In this document: in pieces, positions 23,374 to 35,022 of the stretch | Layout of the letters: every line of letters starts with the position of its first letter | Position numbering within the stretch: position 1 is the first letter of the stretch | Assembly (NCBI GenBank): GCA_029959085.1 | Contig: JARWIR010000017.1 | Coordinates: 21,131,507 to 21,195,506, forward strand | Reading direction: 5' to 3' | DNA: 64,000 bases | Source: Nemophila menziesii | Lineage: Eukaryota > Streptophyta > Magnoliopsida > Boraginales > Hydrophyllaceae | Position numbers and translations under genes: made by a program | Notes under the pieces: generated by a model | What the model saw: the letters and a program-made list of their open reading frames with translations, nothing else | What the model was told of the DNA's origin: nothing | The model's database searches: none

Positions 23374-24781
23374 AGTACTAACTAATTAGGATTAACACAA
23401 GCATTATACCTCTTCTTGCTGCATAATACACTGCGAAGCCCCAGCAGAATCCAGGGGAAGGATATTATACGGAGCATAGATTTCCCTATTTGCCTGGACA
23501 TCATTTGCTGCAGCTGCAATCTGTTCACATAGTGTACCAGATTTAGCTTAAACTTAAAATTCAAACTCTTTTTGCTTATTTCATATAATAGCTACTACAA
23601 AGTTTTGTTAAATACATACCTCTGGAGAAACTTCATCGACTTTCTCAGTTTTATTAACTGCACAGACCACTTCCAAAAGTTGTCCAGCTGTCTGATAAGC
23701 CTTTCCGAGCTGAGCCCTATTGGTACACACCGATTAGCTTCTAAATTAGATCTCATTTGTTCCTAAATAAGTTTATCTCTTATATACCTATCAGCTTGCT
23801 CTCCTTTGTTAAGTGCATCAATATATCGTTCATAGTATTGCTTGTAGAAGCTCTCAATTTCCTGTGCATCGTTTTTTTTCACTCTAGCTGCAAGACTTGA
23901 TGGATTGTCCTGATATGAAAATTTTCTTATTAGCTAAAGCCTCTGCCTTAATAAATACGGATTAGTGTTATTCACAGGGCTTCTACAGTTGCAAAAAGCA
24001 TACAATTAGCCATCAATTTGTTCTTGCACGGGTTACAAAGATCAATTAACGCTACCCCTTCAAACCCCCTTACCCTTATTGCCATACGTATGAAATAGTA
24101 AAACTATAATTTGCAAAGAAACCTCCCTCTAATTTGTAGTTGCTCACTAAATTATACATCAATGTAGTAATCTAATTAAGTCGGTATCCCCTAATATCTG
24201 CTAACAACACGAGATTTTAGGCCACTTTATTAAGAATCTAAAATGGATGAGAAATGCAATTTTCAGAAAATTCTGGGAAATGTTGCAATATATCAAATAA
24301 TAACATTATAAAATTAAAATGAAAACAGAGAAATTTAATTGAACGGAAAACTAAAAGTAAATGGTAGTAATAATAAGGGAATAGACTATATGATTAGTGA
24401 TTATATACAGTAAATACATACACGTTCCAAACGTTGAAGCAAACCGGTCTTGAACTGTCGCACACCACGTCCATTGGAGCTTGGGTCTAACCTGTGTGCC
24501 TTCTCAAATGCATAGAATCGACCTGTAAAAATACCATCATTTCATTATACATACATATCAGTATATATATATATCGATGAAATGTACGTACAGAGATAAG
24601 CAACACGAGGACGCTCGGTTTGGACTTCTGTGGCGACGCGGAGGAGGGGAGCTATAGACTGGAGTGATGAAGGAACCACTTCGTTATCAAACACCTCCAT
24701 AGAGAAGGTCGTTGTGGCGGCGCTTCTTGAGGGCTTCCTCATCAGCGACGCGTGCGGTTCCGCACCGCCCGTCGACGTCAT
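15631..24781 (-). CDS. CALS5: Callose synthase 5 (glucan synthase-like 2), 37 exons
   Basis: This enzyme makes 1,3-beta-glucan (callose) from UDP-glucose at the plasma membrane. The CALS5/GSL2 class supplies the callose wall of meiocytes and tetrads needed for exine patterning. The start is ATG 24781 (MTSTGGAEP) and the stop TAG at 15631. The coding length of ~5.75 kb (about 1,915 residues) matches the family. The N-terminus ([24 protein letters not shown]), FKS1-type domain ([19 protein letters not shown], exon 9), first membrane block (exons 13-20), large cytosolic glucan-synthase loop (exons 21-36, including [16 protein letters not shown]) and the second membrane block with RATGRGFVV (exon 37) are all present. 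The C-terminus [16 protein letters not shown] is CALS5-like and unlike CALS1/3. Oddities: a +1 phase break at exon 13, a GA donor at intron 22 and a GC donor at intron 6. It may be functional with sequence errors, or a newly dying copy. Confidence 0.93.
15631..24781 (-). other. CALS5: Exon map of CALS5
   Basis: Exons in transcript order (window coordinates), set by GT/AG sites and conserved frame: 24592-24781, 24422-24522, 23788-23909, 23620-23716, 23410-23520, 23175-23303, 22998-23090, 22840-22931, 22633-22759, 22425-22562, 22252-22328, 22098-22173, 21904-22024, 21724-21841, 21322-21650, 21193-21245, 21055-21115, 20890-20971, 20767-20816, 20596-20682, 20348-20470, 20167-20261, 19975-20059, 19738-19898, 19531-19654, 19369-19463, 19179-19296, 18820-19081, 18623-18745, 18481-18549, 18195-18384, 17990-18101, 17677-17912, 17505-17588, 17313-17425, 16987-17216, 15631-16905. 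Phases agree at every junction except 12/13. Introns are short and hold simple repeats, e.g. (GAAA)n at about 17457-17489 and (AAAT)n at about 18596-18620. UTRs were not delimited. Confidence 0.85.
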
Positions 24782-25830
24782 TTTTAACTACCTTTTTCCA
24801 ATATCTGTAGTATTTATCATCACTCCAACTATTAATTATACACACATATGTAATATATATTCATTCATGTATGCATTTAGTAATGTATCTATATTATATT
24901 TATAGCTTGTTTTCTTCAAATATAATAAAAATCGTAATGATTAGTTGACGAAAAACTCGATCATTCTTAACTTCGAAGGTCGTTTTTTCTAAATCTAAAC
25001 AATATATAAAATAAATTAACAAAAATAAATATTTACATTTACATGCAAACAACTCAGTCTATTTCGAGCTTAACCAGCAAGTAAATGACGATTGAGCTCA
25101 TATATTACAGCTTCTTTTTTTTGAAAAAAAGAAATTAGAATTACTTACTTTTCGTAAAGTATAGATAGAAAAGAAGATAATGAAGATAAAGATGATTAAA
25201 AGTAAGTAGACGTCTTCGCCTGCAAAGCGAAGCTATCTGACATTTTCTAATGATATTTATCGAGTATAACAATGGTCAATGGAAAAGAAAAGAAAAGAAA
25301 AGAAAAGAAAGAAATAAGAAAAATTTATGTGAGAGTGATCTCGTACCAAGCGGAGTGGAAGGCCGTGAGGGCGGATGATGAATGGTGGAATTGTTGATTG
25401 AGAGGAGAATATAAATTGAAATGGAGATGAAAATGGACTATGTGGACACGTGTAATTGATGTGAGAGTGATCTCGTACCAAGCGGAGTGAAAGGCCGTGA
25501 GGGCGGATGATGAATGGTGGAATTGTTGATTGAGAGGAGAATATAAATTGAAATGGAGATGAAAATGGACTATGTGGACACGTGTATGGATGAGAGTGAT
25601 TGTATAGTATTGTTGGATGGTCATGTTCAGTAATTCTGTTACAACAGTATGATGGTTATTTATTGTATGCTCAGGTCACAAACTCTCTACTCCTCTTTGA
25701 CCACCATCTGTATCCATCCATATTCCTTTTTTCATGGAAGTTTTGTATAATCCTGTTAGTCAACGAGTCAACATTAAATAAAATAATTTAATTTTATAAA
25801 TCAAATAAAAATGATATAAATCAACATTAA
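24782..25830 (-). promoter_or_regulatory. CALS5 5' flank / promoter region
   Basis: About 1 kb upstream of the CALS5 start, shared with the truncated copy at 28500-29040. It contains a perfect-looking 132-bp tandem duplication with a CACGTG G-box in each unit (25447-25452, 25579-25584), GA-rich microsatellite sequence (25282-25325) and AT-rich DNA. The transcription start and TATA box are not evident. Regulation through the G-boxes is only an inference. Confidence 0.5.
25328..25591. repeat. 132-bp tandem duplication in the CALS5 promoter
   Basis: Units 25328-25459 and 25460-25591 are almost identical (one g/a difference, GGAGTGGAAGG versus GGAGTGAAAGG). The truncated locus copy has only one diverged unit (about 28615-28745), so the doubling happened in copy 1 after the locus duplicated. 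Confidence 0.9.
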
Positions 25831-26312
25831 TTTTTTTTAAGATATAATTCTACATTCAAGATGATCTATTGCTTTTGGGGAATAATTAATGATGAATTAC
25901 CATTTACCTTCAGTTGCTTTCTATCAGAGTTGGAGAAGCTAGGATTAATTGCACTAGGAATAGCTAAATTTGCTTAATAGCAATTATACCCAGTATTTTT
26001 TTCCAATACTTTGCACAATTGGTGTATCCTGAAGGGAAGATCTGCAAAGTTGGTGTAGAGCACACTAGGGCACATCTAGGAGTGTTATTGAGTCGAGAAT
26101 TTAAAGACTAAAGTCTGGGGTCAGTGGGAGTTCAGCCTATATTTATATTAATTGCAATATTGGTCCCTATATTTAGGCAGGTTCTTATCTGTTGTTTTTT
26201 GTTTCCCAATTTTCCAGTTTTCCTATTTGTGCTGTTGGGGTAATATGAATGTTCATTTCCTGTTTTGCAAATAGTTAGTTAATCGGAGTGAAAAGAAGGC
26301 AAGTTTCGTTAG
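25831..26312. other. Region between the two CALS5 locus copies
   Basis: AT-rich DNA without a firm gene. A short open stretch after TTACCTTCAG (25914 onward, reading L-S-E-L-E-K-L-G-L-I-A-L-G) could be an upstream exon of the orphan plus-strand gene whose last exon is at 26315. It ends in stops after about 20 codons and has no support beyond this. Confidence 0.25.
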
Positions 26313-26314
26313 GT

Positions 26315-26410
26315 TCAGGCTCAAAATCAAGGGACAAGGTTGTGATTGTAGAAGAAGTAAGTTTAGAAAATGTTTATGATGCATTAGGTAGAGCCTTGAA
26401 AAACCAATGA
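26315..26410 (+). other. Orphan terminal exon of an unidentified plus-strand gene, copy 2
   Basis: The same 32-codon frame as at 14960-15055, ending in TGA at 26408-26410 and preceded by a possible acceptor (TTTCGTTAG, 26304-26312). One amino-acid change separates the copies. The sequence after the stop is also conserved to about 26945, consistent with a 3' UTR and then the CALS5 3' flank. Confidence 0.4.
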
Positions 26411-27214
26411 TTAGAACATAATTGTTGTAATTTCTGCTAAATTAGAATAGACGATTTGTGTGTTCTTTCATGTTAATTGATAGAAATATGTTGCAATTCT
26501 ATTCTTTCCTCAATCCTTGTATTTCTGCATAAGTGTTGGTTTAATCAACCCAAATCTGGATTCATACACTCATTTTGATCATCCTTGACTTGAGCATGTA
26601 TTGAAGTTTTATTTTAGCATTGGAGGATTTAATTTTTACATTGTTGAAGTATGGACTATGGACTATGAAATTCAATCCTAAAACAAATTGTGAAAGGATG
26701 AATTCCCAGGAAAGACTTGAAAATAGCTCTTCAGAAAAAGAAAAAAGAAAAAAGTTCATGTGATAACTGATAAGGTAAAACATGTGATCTTGGTGCATCC
26801 CATGAAAGAATATTTGAGACGTAGAGTTACAGGGGAAAGGTCGTTAAAATTGACACAAAAAATCCAGTAAACAATCCAATTAAGGATCCACCTCAGCTGC
26901 TCAGCAAGACCAAAGCTTTGATTGTACATTTAGAACCACAAAAAGGAAGAAAAATTATATGAATTGGTTGGCATGTTTTTAATAGAACTCGTAGCTTAAT
27001 GGAGGAAGATTCCGGATAAACAACACTAGCTAAGTCATTAATGTTTCATGAACAGCAATACAAAGTTACATCTTACACTTCACAAATTATTTGAAAATGT
27101 TATATTGTGTTACTAGACACTAAACTCGTTTACTATTATTGCAAACTGTTTTTTGAAAGAAGATTATATATTGACGACATACATCGAATGTCCTATTTAT
27201 GTTCTACAAGCAAA

Positions 27215-28292
27215 AGTTATCCAGCTGTCTGATAAGCCTATCCGAGCTAAGCCCTGTTGGTATAAGGATCATAGTACACACCAATTAGCTTCTAAATTAG
27301 ACCTAATTTGTTCATAAGATTAGCATATAAATAAGTTTATCTCTTATATACCTATGGGATATCGGCTTCCTCCCCTTTTGTTAACTGCACAGACCACTTC
27401 CAAAAGTTGTTCAGCTGTCTGGTACGCCTCTCTGAGCTGAACCCTATTGGTATAAGGATCATAGTACACACCGATTAGCTTCTAATTAAATTAGACCTCA
27501 TTTGTTTCTAAATAAGTTTATCTCTTATATACCTATCGGCTTGCTCTCCTTTCTTAAGTGCATCAATATATCGTTCATTATATTGCTTGAAGAAGCTCTC
27601 AATTTCCCGTGCATCAGTATTTTCCACTCTAGCTGCAAGACTTGATAAATTGTCCTGATATGAAAAATTTCTTATTAGTTAAAGCCTATGGAGTACATTA
27701 CTGGGCTTCTACATTGCAAAAAGTATACAATTAGCCATCAATTTGTTCTTGCACGGGTTACAAAGATCAATTAACGCTACCCCTCACCCTTATTGCCATC
27801 CAAATGAAATAGTAAAACTATAAATTGAAAATCAAAAAAAACCCTTGTAATTTGTAGTTGCTCACTAAAGTATAGATCAATGTAGTAATCTAATTAAGTC
27901 GGTACAAACTGGGTATATATCCCCTATTGTCTGCTAACAACACGAGATTTTAGGCCACTTTATTAAGAATCTAAAATGGATGAGAAATGCAATTTTCAGA
28001 AAATACTGGGAAATTTGCTATATATCAAATAATAATATTACCAAAATAAAATAAAAACAGAGAAACGGAATAATAAAAGTGACAAGGGTAGTAATATTAA
28101 GGGAATAGACTATATGAATCTATGATTAGTGATTATAAACAGTAAATACATACACGTTCCAAACGTAGAAGCAAACAAGTCTTGAAATGTCGCACACCAT
28201 GTCCATTGGAGCTTATGTCTAACCTGTGTGCCTTCTCAAATGCATAGTATCGACCTGTAAAAATACCATCATTTCATTATACATACATATCA

Positions 28293-28357
<65 letters not shown>

Positions 28358-28507
28358 AAATATACGTACAGAGATAAGCAACACGAGGGCGCTCGGTTTG
28401 GACTTCTGTGGCGACGCGGAGGAGGGGAACTATAGACTGGAGTGATGAAGGAACCACTTCGTTATCAAACACTTCGTAATCAAACACGTCCATAGTGAAG
28501 GTTGTTG
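27215..28507 (-). pseudogene. CALS5 pseudogene, exons 1-4 only
   Basis: The exon 1 remnant begins near 28493 (MDVFDYEVFDNEV). The first ~30 codons were lost by a deletion joining the promoter to mid exon 1, and GTGTTTGATTACGAA looks like a small internal duplication of GTGTTTGATAACGAA. Exon 2 (about 28152-28252) and exon 3 (about 27540-27660) read without stops but carry changes at conserved sites (e.g. DPSS to DISS, KAHRLD kept, QYYERY to QYNERY). Exon 4 is present twice (27215-27255 and 27375-27455). There is no catalytic or membrane part. A short transcript from the retained promoter is possible but could not encode an enzyme. Confidence 0.85.
28294..28352. repeat. (AT)n microsatellite in pseudogene intron 1
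   Basis: About 59 bases of alternating AT at the position where CALS5 intron 1 has only about a dozen (24562-24574). It shows expansion after the duplication. Confidence 0.9.
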
Positions 28508-29406
28508 TTCTTCACCTGCAAAGCGAAGCTATACTTTTCTAATAATAATTACCGAGTAAAACAATGGTAAATGGAAAAGAAAAGAAAAGAAAAGAAAGAA
28601 ATAAGAAAAGTTTATGTGAGAGTGATCTCGTACCAAGCGGAATGGAAGGCAGTAATGGTGGGTGATGAATGGTGGAAATGTTGATTGAGAGGAGATTATA
28701 AATTGAATTGGAGACGGAAATGGAATGTGTAGACACGTGTATGGATGAGATTCATTGTATAGTATTGTTGGATGGTCATGTTCAGTTATTCTATTAAAAC
28801 AGTTCGATGGTTCTTTATTTGTATGCTCAGGTCACAAAGTATGTACTCCTCTTTGACCACCATCTGTATCCATCCATAGTCTTTTTTTCATGGGCCAAAA
28901 ACGAAATTAAGTTTAAATAGAAGTGCAAACTGCAAAGACACTAGGTTGAAAGTTTTGTATAATCCTGTTAGTCAACGAGTCAACATTGAATCAAATAATT
29001 TAATTTTATAAATAAAATAAAAATAATATAAATTATAGCTTTTTACGTGTTTAATATTATTTTTCAAATACGTGCTCATTTTACAAGAAATTAGACATAA
29101 GAGGGGGACGTATTTAGGCGAATCGATTGCCAAAAACTCTGTCTAAAAAAAAACAAGCTCCATCTCCCAGGCACGTTTCAAAAAAAAAACCCTTCTCCTC
29201 ATCTGAAACTCGATCCCCCACCTAGCTCCTCCCTCTTCCGTCGTCTCCTCCGCCCTTACAACCTTTTCTATTCACGGTTTCCTTTAAGATCTTTAACAAA
29301 TCTATGAAACTGAACATTTTCTACATCTCTATTGTTTCGATTCGTTATTTAAAGTCACTTTCAATTGCTTTATTGAGTTTTCTTTCACGTTAATCTTCTA
29401 AGATCA

Positions 29407-30775
29407 ATGACATTTATTGTTGGTAATAATGATGAAAAGACAGAAGAGTCTGAAGAAGACTTCTGTCTTTCACCAGATAGATAGACCATTTACTCTAAAT
29501 TCGATGAACCTAAGCTTTTGATTCATATTATAACTTCAGGTATTGTTAATCTCAATTATCTTAAGAAAATTGTTATTCAATACTGGGGCGTTTCAGGCCG
29601 TATTACTATTGAAAAGAGAGGAGATAATATGTGCACCATTCAATTTGAAAAGGAGAAAGACCTTGAAATTGTTTGGGCTAATAGACCTTATCATATATTT
29701 GGTTTTCATGTTCTTGTCTAGAAATATGAAGAAACTATTAAAAATCCATCTTTGTTGGAGGAAACCTCGTATTGGATTCGTATTTCAGGCATTCCCCCTC
29801 TTTTCATTAAGGAGTCTAATGTTTCTAAAATAGCATCTAAAGTTGGTAAGGTTACTGAAGTTTCTCTTCCTGACCCATTGAAATTTAAAGAGAATTCATG
29901 TGTGAAGGCTAGAGTTGATTTTTCTGTCTTGAAACCTCTAATAGCAGGATTTAACTTTAAAATTTCTCATGGGCAATCTGTCTGAATTTCTTTTAAGTAT
30001 GAGAAATTGTTTGACTTGTGTTTTAAATGTGGTATTGTATCTCATAAAGAAAGAAATTGTGATAACCTTAATAAACTTGCAGTTAGGCTGGGGAATTGGA
30101 TTAAATTCTCTGAACAGGAGAAAAGAAAAAAGGATTTTGTTTTTAAAGCGATGAAAAACAATAATCAACCTCAAAGAATTAAGAAACCACTGAAGAGTAA
30201 GTATAAGAAAAAGGATAATTTTCTGGAGGGAGGGGAAATTGCTACCTCAGAAAAGAGTAAAATAGTGACTATGGTTCAGAATATGAAGAAAGTTCAAAAA
30301 TCTTTACTTGTTCCAACAGTAATTCTTGGCCAAAACTGGTAGAAGGAGTTGCTTTTAAAACTGATCTGAGGCCTCTAAACTCAAATGGAGTTCTTAGATT
30401 GTGTGGTCTAGACGAGGATAATCCCAAGTTGAATCCTATTAATGATTTGGAATCTAAAGTTACAATTGACCCAACTATTACTTAGAATTCAAATCCTAAT
30501 ATCTGTTTTGGATCAATTGAGAAAAACAAACATAGAATTAAACAAGTGAGAGAGGACTTAGGTCTTCCACTTGAAGATGATTTGCCTTCTCAAGTACCAG
30601 CAACTCTTGTTGACTCCATTCATGGAGATGATGATGAGATGGCTGAATTACTTGAGGCTGATAAGAATGATACTGATGAAGGGATAGAAAAATGGTATGA
30701 AGAAGGTCTTCTTGAAGTGATGGATGCTGAAGAGGTTTGCGGAGTTGACCCATATCAACCCCAAGACCCTCAATG
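29407..30775 (+). pseudogene. LINE-2 ORF1 (DUF4283/CCHC)
   Basis: From ATG 29407 one frame carries most of the protein to about 30340: the DUF4283-type domain (IQYWG, WANRPYHIFGF, SYWIRISGIP) and a knuckle CFKCGIVSHKERNC (30016-30057). In-frame stops lie at about 29482, 29719 and 29983, and the frame is lost after 30342. An acidic tail in another frame ends at 30775, where its TGA overlaps the ORF2 start in ATGA (30773-30776). Confidence 0.8.
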
Positions 30776-33700
30776 ATACAAGCCTGGAACTGTCAAGGCA
30801 TTGGCACAGCCTTGACAGAACTGAGCTTGATTGATATGATCAAGACTCATCACTTAGAGGTATTATTTCTATCTGAAACTAAACAAAAATTTGATTATTT
30901 ACTTTCTTTAAGCTCAAAATTTAATCTGACTCTTGTTGCTCAAATTGACCATAAGAGGTTTAGCCGTTTTTGTGAAAGAGGCTAGTAATTTCAAATTGAT
31001 TAGCTTTGATAAGAATCTTATACAGTGCACCTATGTTGGTTCTAAATTTGATCTTTGTGAATTTAATTTTGTGTATGGTCATACTGCAGATGAGGAAAAG
31101 AGTTCTTTTCTGAGAAAGTTACATGATTTAAATCATGTTGTGCATAAATGGTGTTATCTTGGTGATTTTAAATGATTAGATATCCCTTTATTAACTCAGT
31201 TCATAAGAGGAATATGCTTCAGTTTAACTCATTTATTGAATCAAATTCTTTGTTTGATCTTCCTGCTTTAGGCTGTAATTTCTCTTGGTCTAACAAGAGA
31301 AATGGCAACCTGGAAATCAAACAAAGACTTGATAGAATCTTGGTAAATAAGGACTAGATGGATTTCTTTCCAAACTCATGAACTGAGGCTCTACCCCCTC
31401 TTGGGTTAGACCGCTCTCCAATTAAATTACATTTGGGATTATTCTCAGATAAATACAGAAAAAGATTTATGTTGGAAAAAGGTTGGATTTCTGGTAAGTC
31501 ACTTTGTCAATTGATTTTGGAGAAATGGAAATCAGGACATTATATGGATTTGAGAGGTATTTCGAAAATGAAATACATATTATCACAAATTCAGAAACAT
31601 ATAACAAAGTGGGTCAGAAAAAGAATTCTAAACAATCGCATTTTGATTAAGAATGATCTTGCACATTTGGAAAAATTGTTCAATGAGCCTTACTCTGATG
31701 AGAATGTTGTTAAATTTAATTCTCTGAGTTTGGAACTAGAAGAATTCTGGAAAAAAGAGGAACTTTATCGGTCTCTCAGATCAAAGAACAACTGGCTTAG
31801 GCTGGGTGACAGAAATACTAAGTATTTTCATGCTACTACAAAAGTTAAGAGAACTAGAATAAAAACTCTAAAATTAAAAATCACAATGGTTTGTGGGTTT
31901 CAGAAAAAGATGAAATTTCTGGAGAAATTGTTAGATATTATAATGATGTTTTTAACTCAGTCGGTAATCGAAATTACCAACCTATCTTGAGTAAAGTCAA
32001 GAAGGTGGTTACTGATGAAATGAATGAGGCACTTATTAAACCTGTGGATTGTGAGGAAGTGGAAAATGCTATTTGGTCCTTGGGGAGTGATAAAACACCA
32101 GGGCCAAATGGGTTTGGTGGCTTCTTCTTTAAAAAGTTTTGGGAGGTTCTTAAAGTTGATCTTGTGGAGATGGTGTCTTGTTTTATTACACAAAATGCAT
32201 CATTGGAAACAATCAATTGTACTATTATTGCTCTGATCCCAAGATGTGATAACCCTGATATGGTGGCTTCTTTTAGACCAATCAGCTGTGCAAACTTTGT
32301 GTATAAAATTATATCTAAAATCTTGACTCTGAGACTGCAAGAATGGATTGGTAGTTTGATTTCTGAAACTCAAACTGCCTTCATTCCAAGCAGATCTATT
32401 TTCAAGAATATATTGATAGCTCAAGAGGTTACTCATTTTCTAAATAATAAAAGAAGCTCAAAGAATTATTATCTGGCTATTAAAGCAGACATGAGTAAAT
32501 CATATGAGAATATTGAATGGGATTTTCTCCTTGATATGTTACAGAAAATGGGTTATCACCCAGTTTGGATAGGTTGGATTAGAAATTGCATTACTCCAGT
32601 CACTTATAAAATTCAGATCAATGGTGAGCTTTTTTATCTTGAAAAACCCCAAAAAGGGTTGAGGCAAGGAGACCCTTTGTCTTCCTACGTTTTTTGCTTA
32701 GTTACTCAAGCTTTAACTCACTTAATTGATTATTATGTGGGAATGGGACTACTTAAAGGTACCAAAATTGCAAGAGCAGCTCTTATGATTACTCATGTGC
32801 TTTTTGCAGATGATAACTTGTTCTTTCTTGAAGCTTTTGATTATAATATTGATATTTTCAATAACATTATTAATTGGTATACTTTTGCTACAAGTCGAAG
32901 GATTAATCTCAATAAAGTGGAATTCTGTTTAGTAAAAATACACCAAATGAAGTTAAAAATAATTTCTCATCTCTTCTGAGAATGAGGAAAATTGATCACC
33001 TTGGTAAATATCTTGGTAGTCCTTCTTCTTAGAGTAAATCAAAGGTTAAGTCACTTGAATGGCTAGTTGAGATTATATTAAAAGAAATGGATATATGGGA
33101 TACAAAAATGTTATCTAAGAGTGGCAAAGAAATTTTAGTTAAGGTAGTTATTGGAGCAATTCTAAATTTTATCATGTCAGTTTTCCTTATACCTAAAAAG
33201 GTTACTTCACATTTAAATTCGTTGATCTCAAACTTTTATTGGAATAATCAAGGAGAGGATAGATGTCACTGGATAAAGTGGCAAACTTTAATGAATTCTA
33301 AGGAGGATGGTGGACTCGGTTTTAAGGATTTTCATTGTCAAAATTTGGCTTTACTGTCATCAAATGCATGGAAATTCCTTAATAACAAGGAGTCTCTAGT
33401 TTTCAAACTGTTTAAAGGAAAATATTTTCCTCATAATGATTTTATTTATCCCAAGTTGAGTAGTAACTGTTCTTGGGGATGGAAAAGTTTAATTGAAGGA
33501 AGAAATTGCTTTGTTAATTCCATTAGATGGAATGTGGGGAGTGGTAATAACATTAGAATCTGGGAGGATCTTTGGATCCCTAATCATGAGAATATTGTTA
33601 AACCTTTAAATTGTGATACGAAGCTTGTTTTTGAACTCATTAATACATAGGAAAAAGTATGGAGGCTTGATTTGCTTAAATTATACTTTCCTCCTGCAGT

Positions 33701-34888
33701 TGTAGCAACCATCTCAAGTATATATCTTCCCTCTTTTTGCTGTTTTGACACTCCTTACTGGCCTTTTACTTGTGATGGGACTGTCTTAGTTATATATATG
33801 TATAAGAGATTGTGGAGGGCTCAACTTGCAGGGTAGAAAGTAAAGGAAAACAAAAAAGGCGATTCATATTTTAAATAACAATCTAAGGATTGGAAATTAA
33901 TTTGGGATATGAATACTCTTCCTAAAATTAAAAAATTTATTTGGAAGTGTTCTGAAAATAGTTTAGCAACAAATGAAAATAGGAAGAAGAGAAAATCTTG
34001 TGATAATGATATTTGTTCTATCTGTGGGATTGAAACAGAGAATGTGGAGCACTTGGTGTTTCATTGCTCTTGGGCAAGAGCAGTTTGGATAACTAACCCC
34101 TTTGTTTTAACTCAATGTCTGAACCTTCTTTTAATTTCAAAAGATGGATTCATTTCATTAGCATAAGCTTGAAAGTAACTGAATTTAATGATAAAGGTTT
34201 TGGAGAATTAGCTTTATATTTTGCATGGTTTATACTAGGAAAGGTAGAAATGAAAGCATTTTTAGGAATTCCTCCTGAACCTATTTATACATTACAAGAG
34301 GCACTAAAGGCCTATGATGAGAATAATATAGCTAAAAGATTAACTTCTGAGGCTAAGAATAAGAATGAAATTGATGGAACTCTTGGATTAAATCTTGAAA
34401 TCAATTGTTATTACTCTGTAACTCAGGCTGACAACCTTAGAGATGACAGAGGGGGATCATGGTCTCCACCTTTACCTGGTTTCTTCAAAATAAATTTTGA
34501 TGCATCATTTGATAAAAAATCTAACCAAGCCTACTTTGCTTGTATTGTTAGGAACTCAACAGGAAAAATGATTGATGGTTTTGCGCACAAGATGGTGGCG
34601 AATTCAGCTATTGAAGCAGAGGCTAGGGGATTTGTTGGAGCTTGTGATTTGGCTTCCAAGTATCCTATAGGCTCGGTTGAAATAGAGAATGATTGTCTTA
34701 ATTTAATTAACCAAACTAGGAGAGGAGATAAATTGTTTTGTAATATTATTTTGTTGGTTAAGTATATTCAAAGGTGTAAACTGTTATACCAAATTAAGAT
34801 CTCCTATGCTAGGAGATCCAAAAACCTTTGTGTTGATTGGGTTGCTAAACAAGTGCTTAAAGATGCCTTGTTTAGCCTTTGGACTTGA
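30773..34888 (+). pseudogene. LINE-2 ORF2: endonuclease-RT-zinc finger-RNase H
   Basis: It starts MIQAWNCQGIG (endonuclease motif). Readable parts are GDFK where GDFN is usual (31160), the YGHT and FSWSNKR motifs, RT motifs (DKTPGPNGFGG about 32090; FRPISCANFVYKIISK; LRQGDPLSSYVF; FADDNLFFL about 32806, with the third catalytic position kept as DD but N for S), a zf-RVT C-C-H-C cluster (ICSICG..HLVFHC, 34012-34071) and an RNase H domain (FDASFD about 34497; E in IEAEA; ENDCLN; CVDWVAKQ). Many stops and shifts occur (e.g. 30983, 31175, 31357, 31990/31891, 32979, 33650). Dead. Confidence 0.85.
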
Positions 34889-35022
34889 TTTCATCCTCCC
34901 CAATTAGCTAGAATTTTAGAGAGATATTTTAATCCATTAGGGATAGGTTAATGTGTAATCTGCTTCTTGAAGTTTTTAATATATGCTTCTTTCGACTAAA
35001 AAAGAATTGATTGTCAAAGACT

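Larger units (their letters stand above)
26313..29040 (-). repeat. Truncated tandem duplicate of the CALS5 locus
   Basis: Three blocks match the intact locus in the same order and orientation: 26313-26945 with 14957-15600 (3' flank), about 27215-28290 with 23600-24540 (exons 4-2 and introns), and 28370-29040 with 24592-25820 (exon 1 and promoter). Everything between the 3' flank and exon 4, about 8 kb including exons 5-37, is absent. The junction lies in 26945-27215. Confidence 0.85.
29139..35003 (+). mobile_element. LINE-2, full-length but decayed
   Basis: A 5.87-kb plus-strand LINE with 5' UTR, ORF1, ORF2 through RNase H, and a short A tail at 34998-35003. It is flanked by a 19-bp imperfect target duplication (29120-29138 GAATCGATTGCCAAAAACT; 35004-35022 GAATTGATTGTCAAAGACT; 3 mismatches), as made by target-primed reverse transcription. 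The decay of both the duplication and the ORFs says the insertion is old. It sits just outside the promoter end of the CALS5 duplicate. Confidence 0.88.

Noticed and set aside
28226..28493. ORFs through the (AT)n stretch
   Set aside because: Isoleucine-tyrosine repeats come from the microsatellite. Only the exon 1 remnant on the minus strand has coding ancestry.
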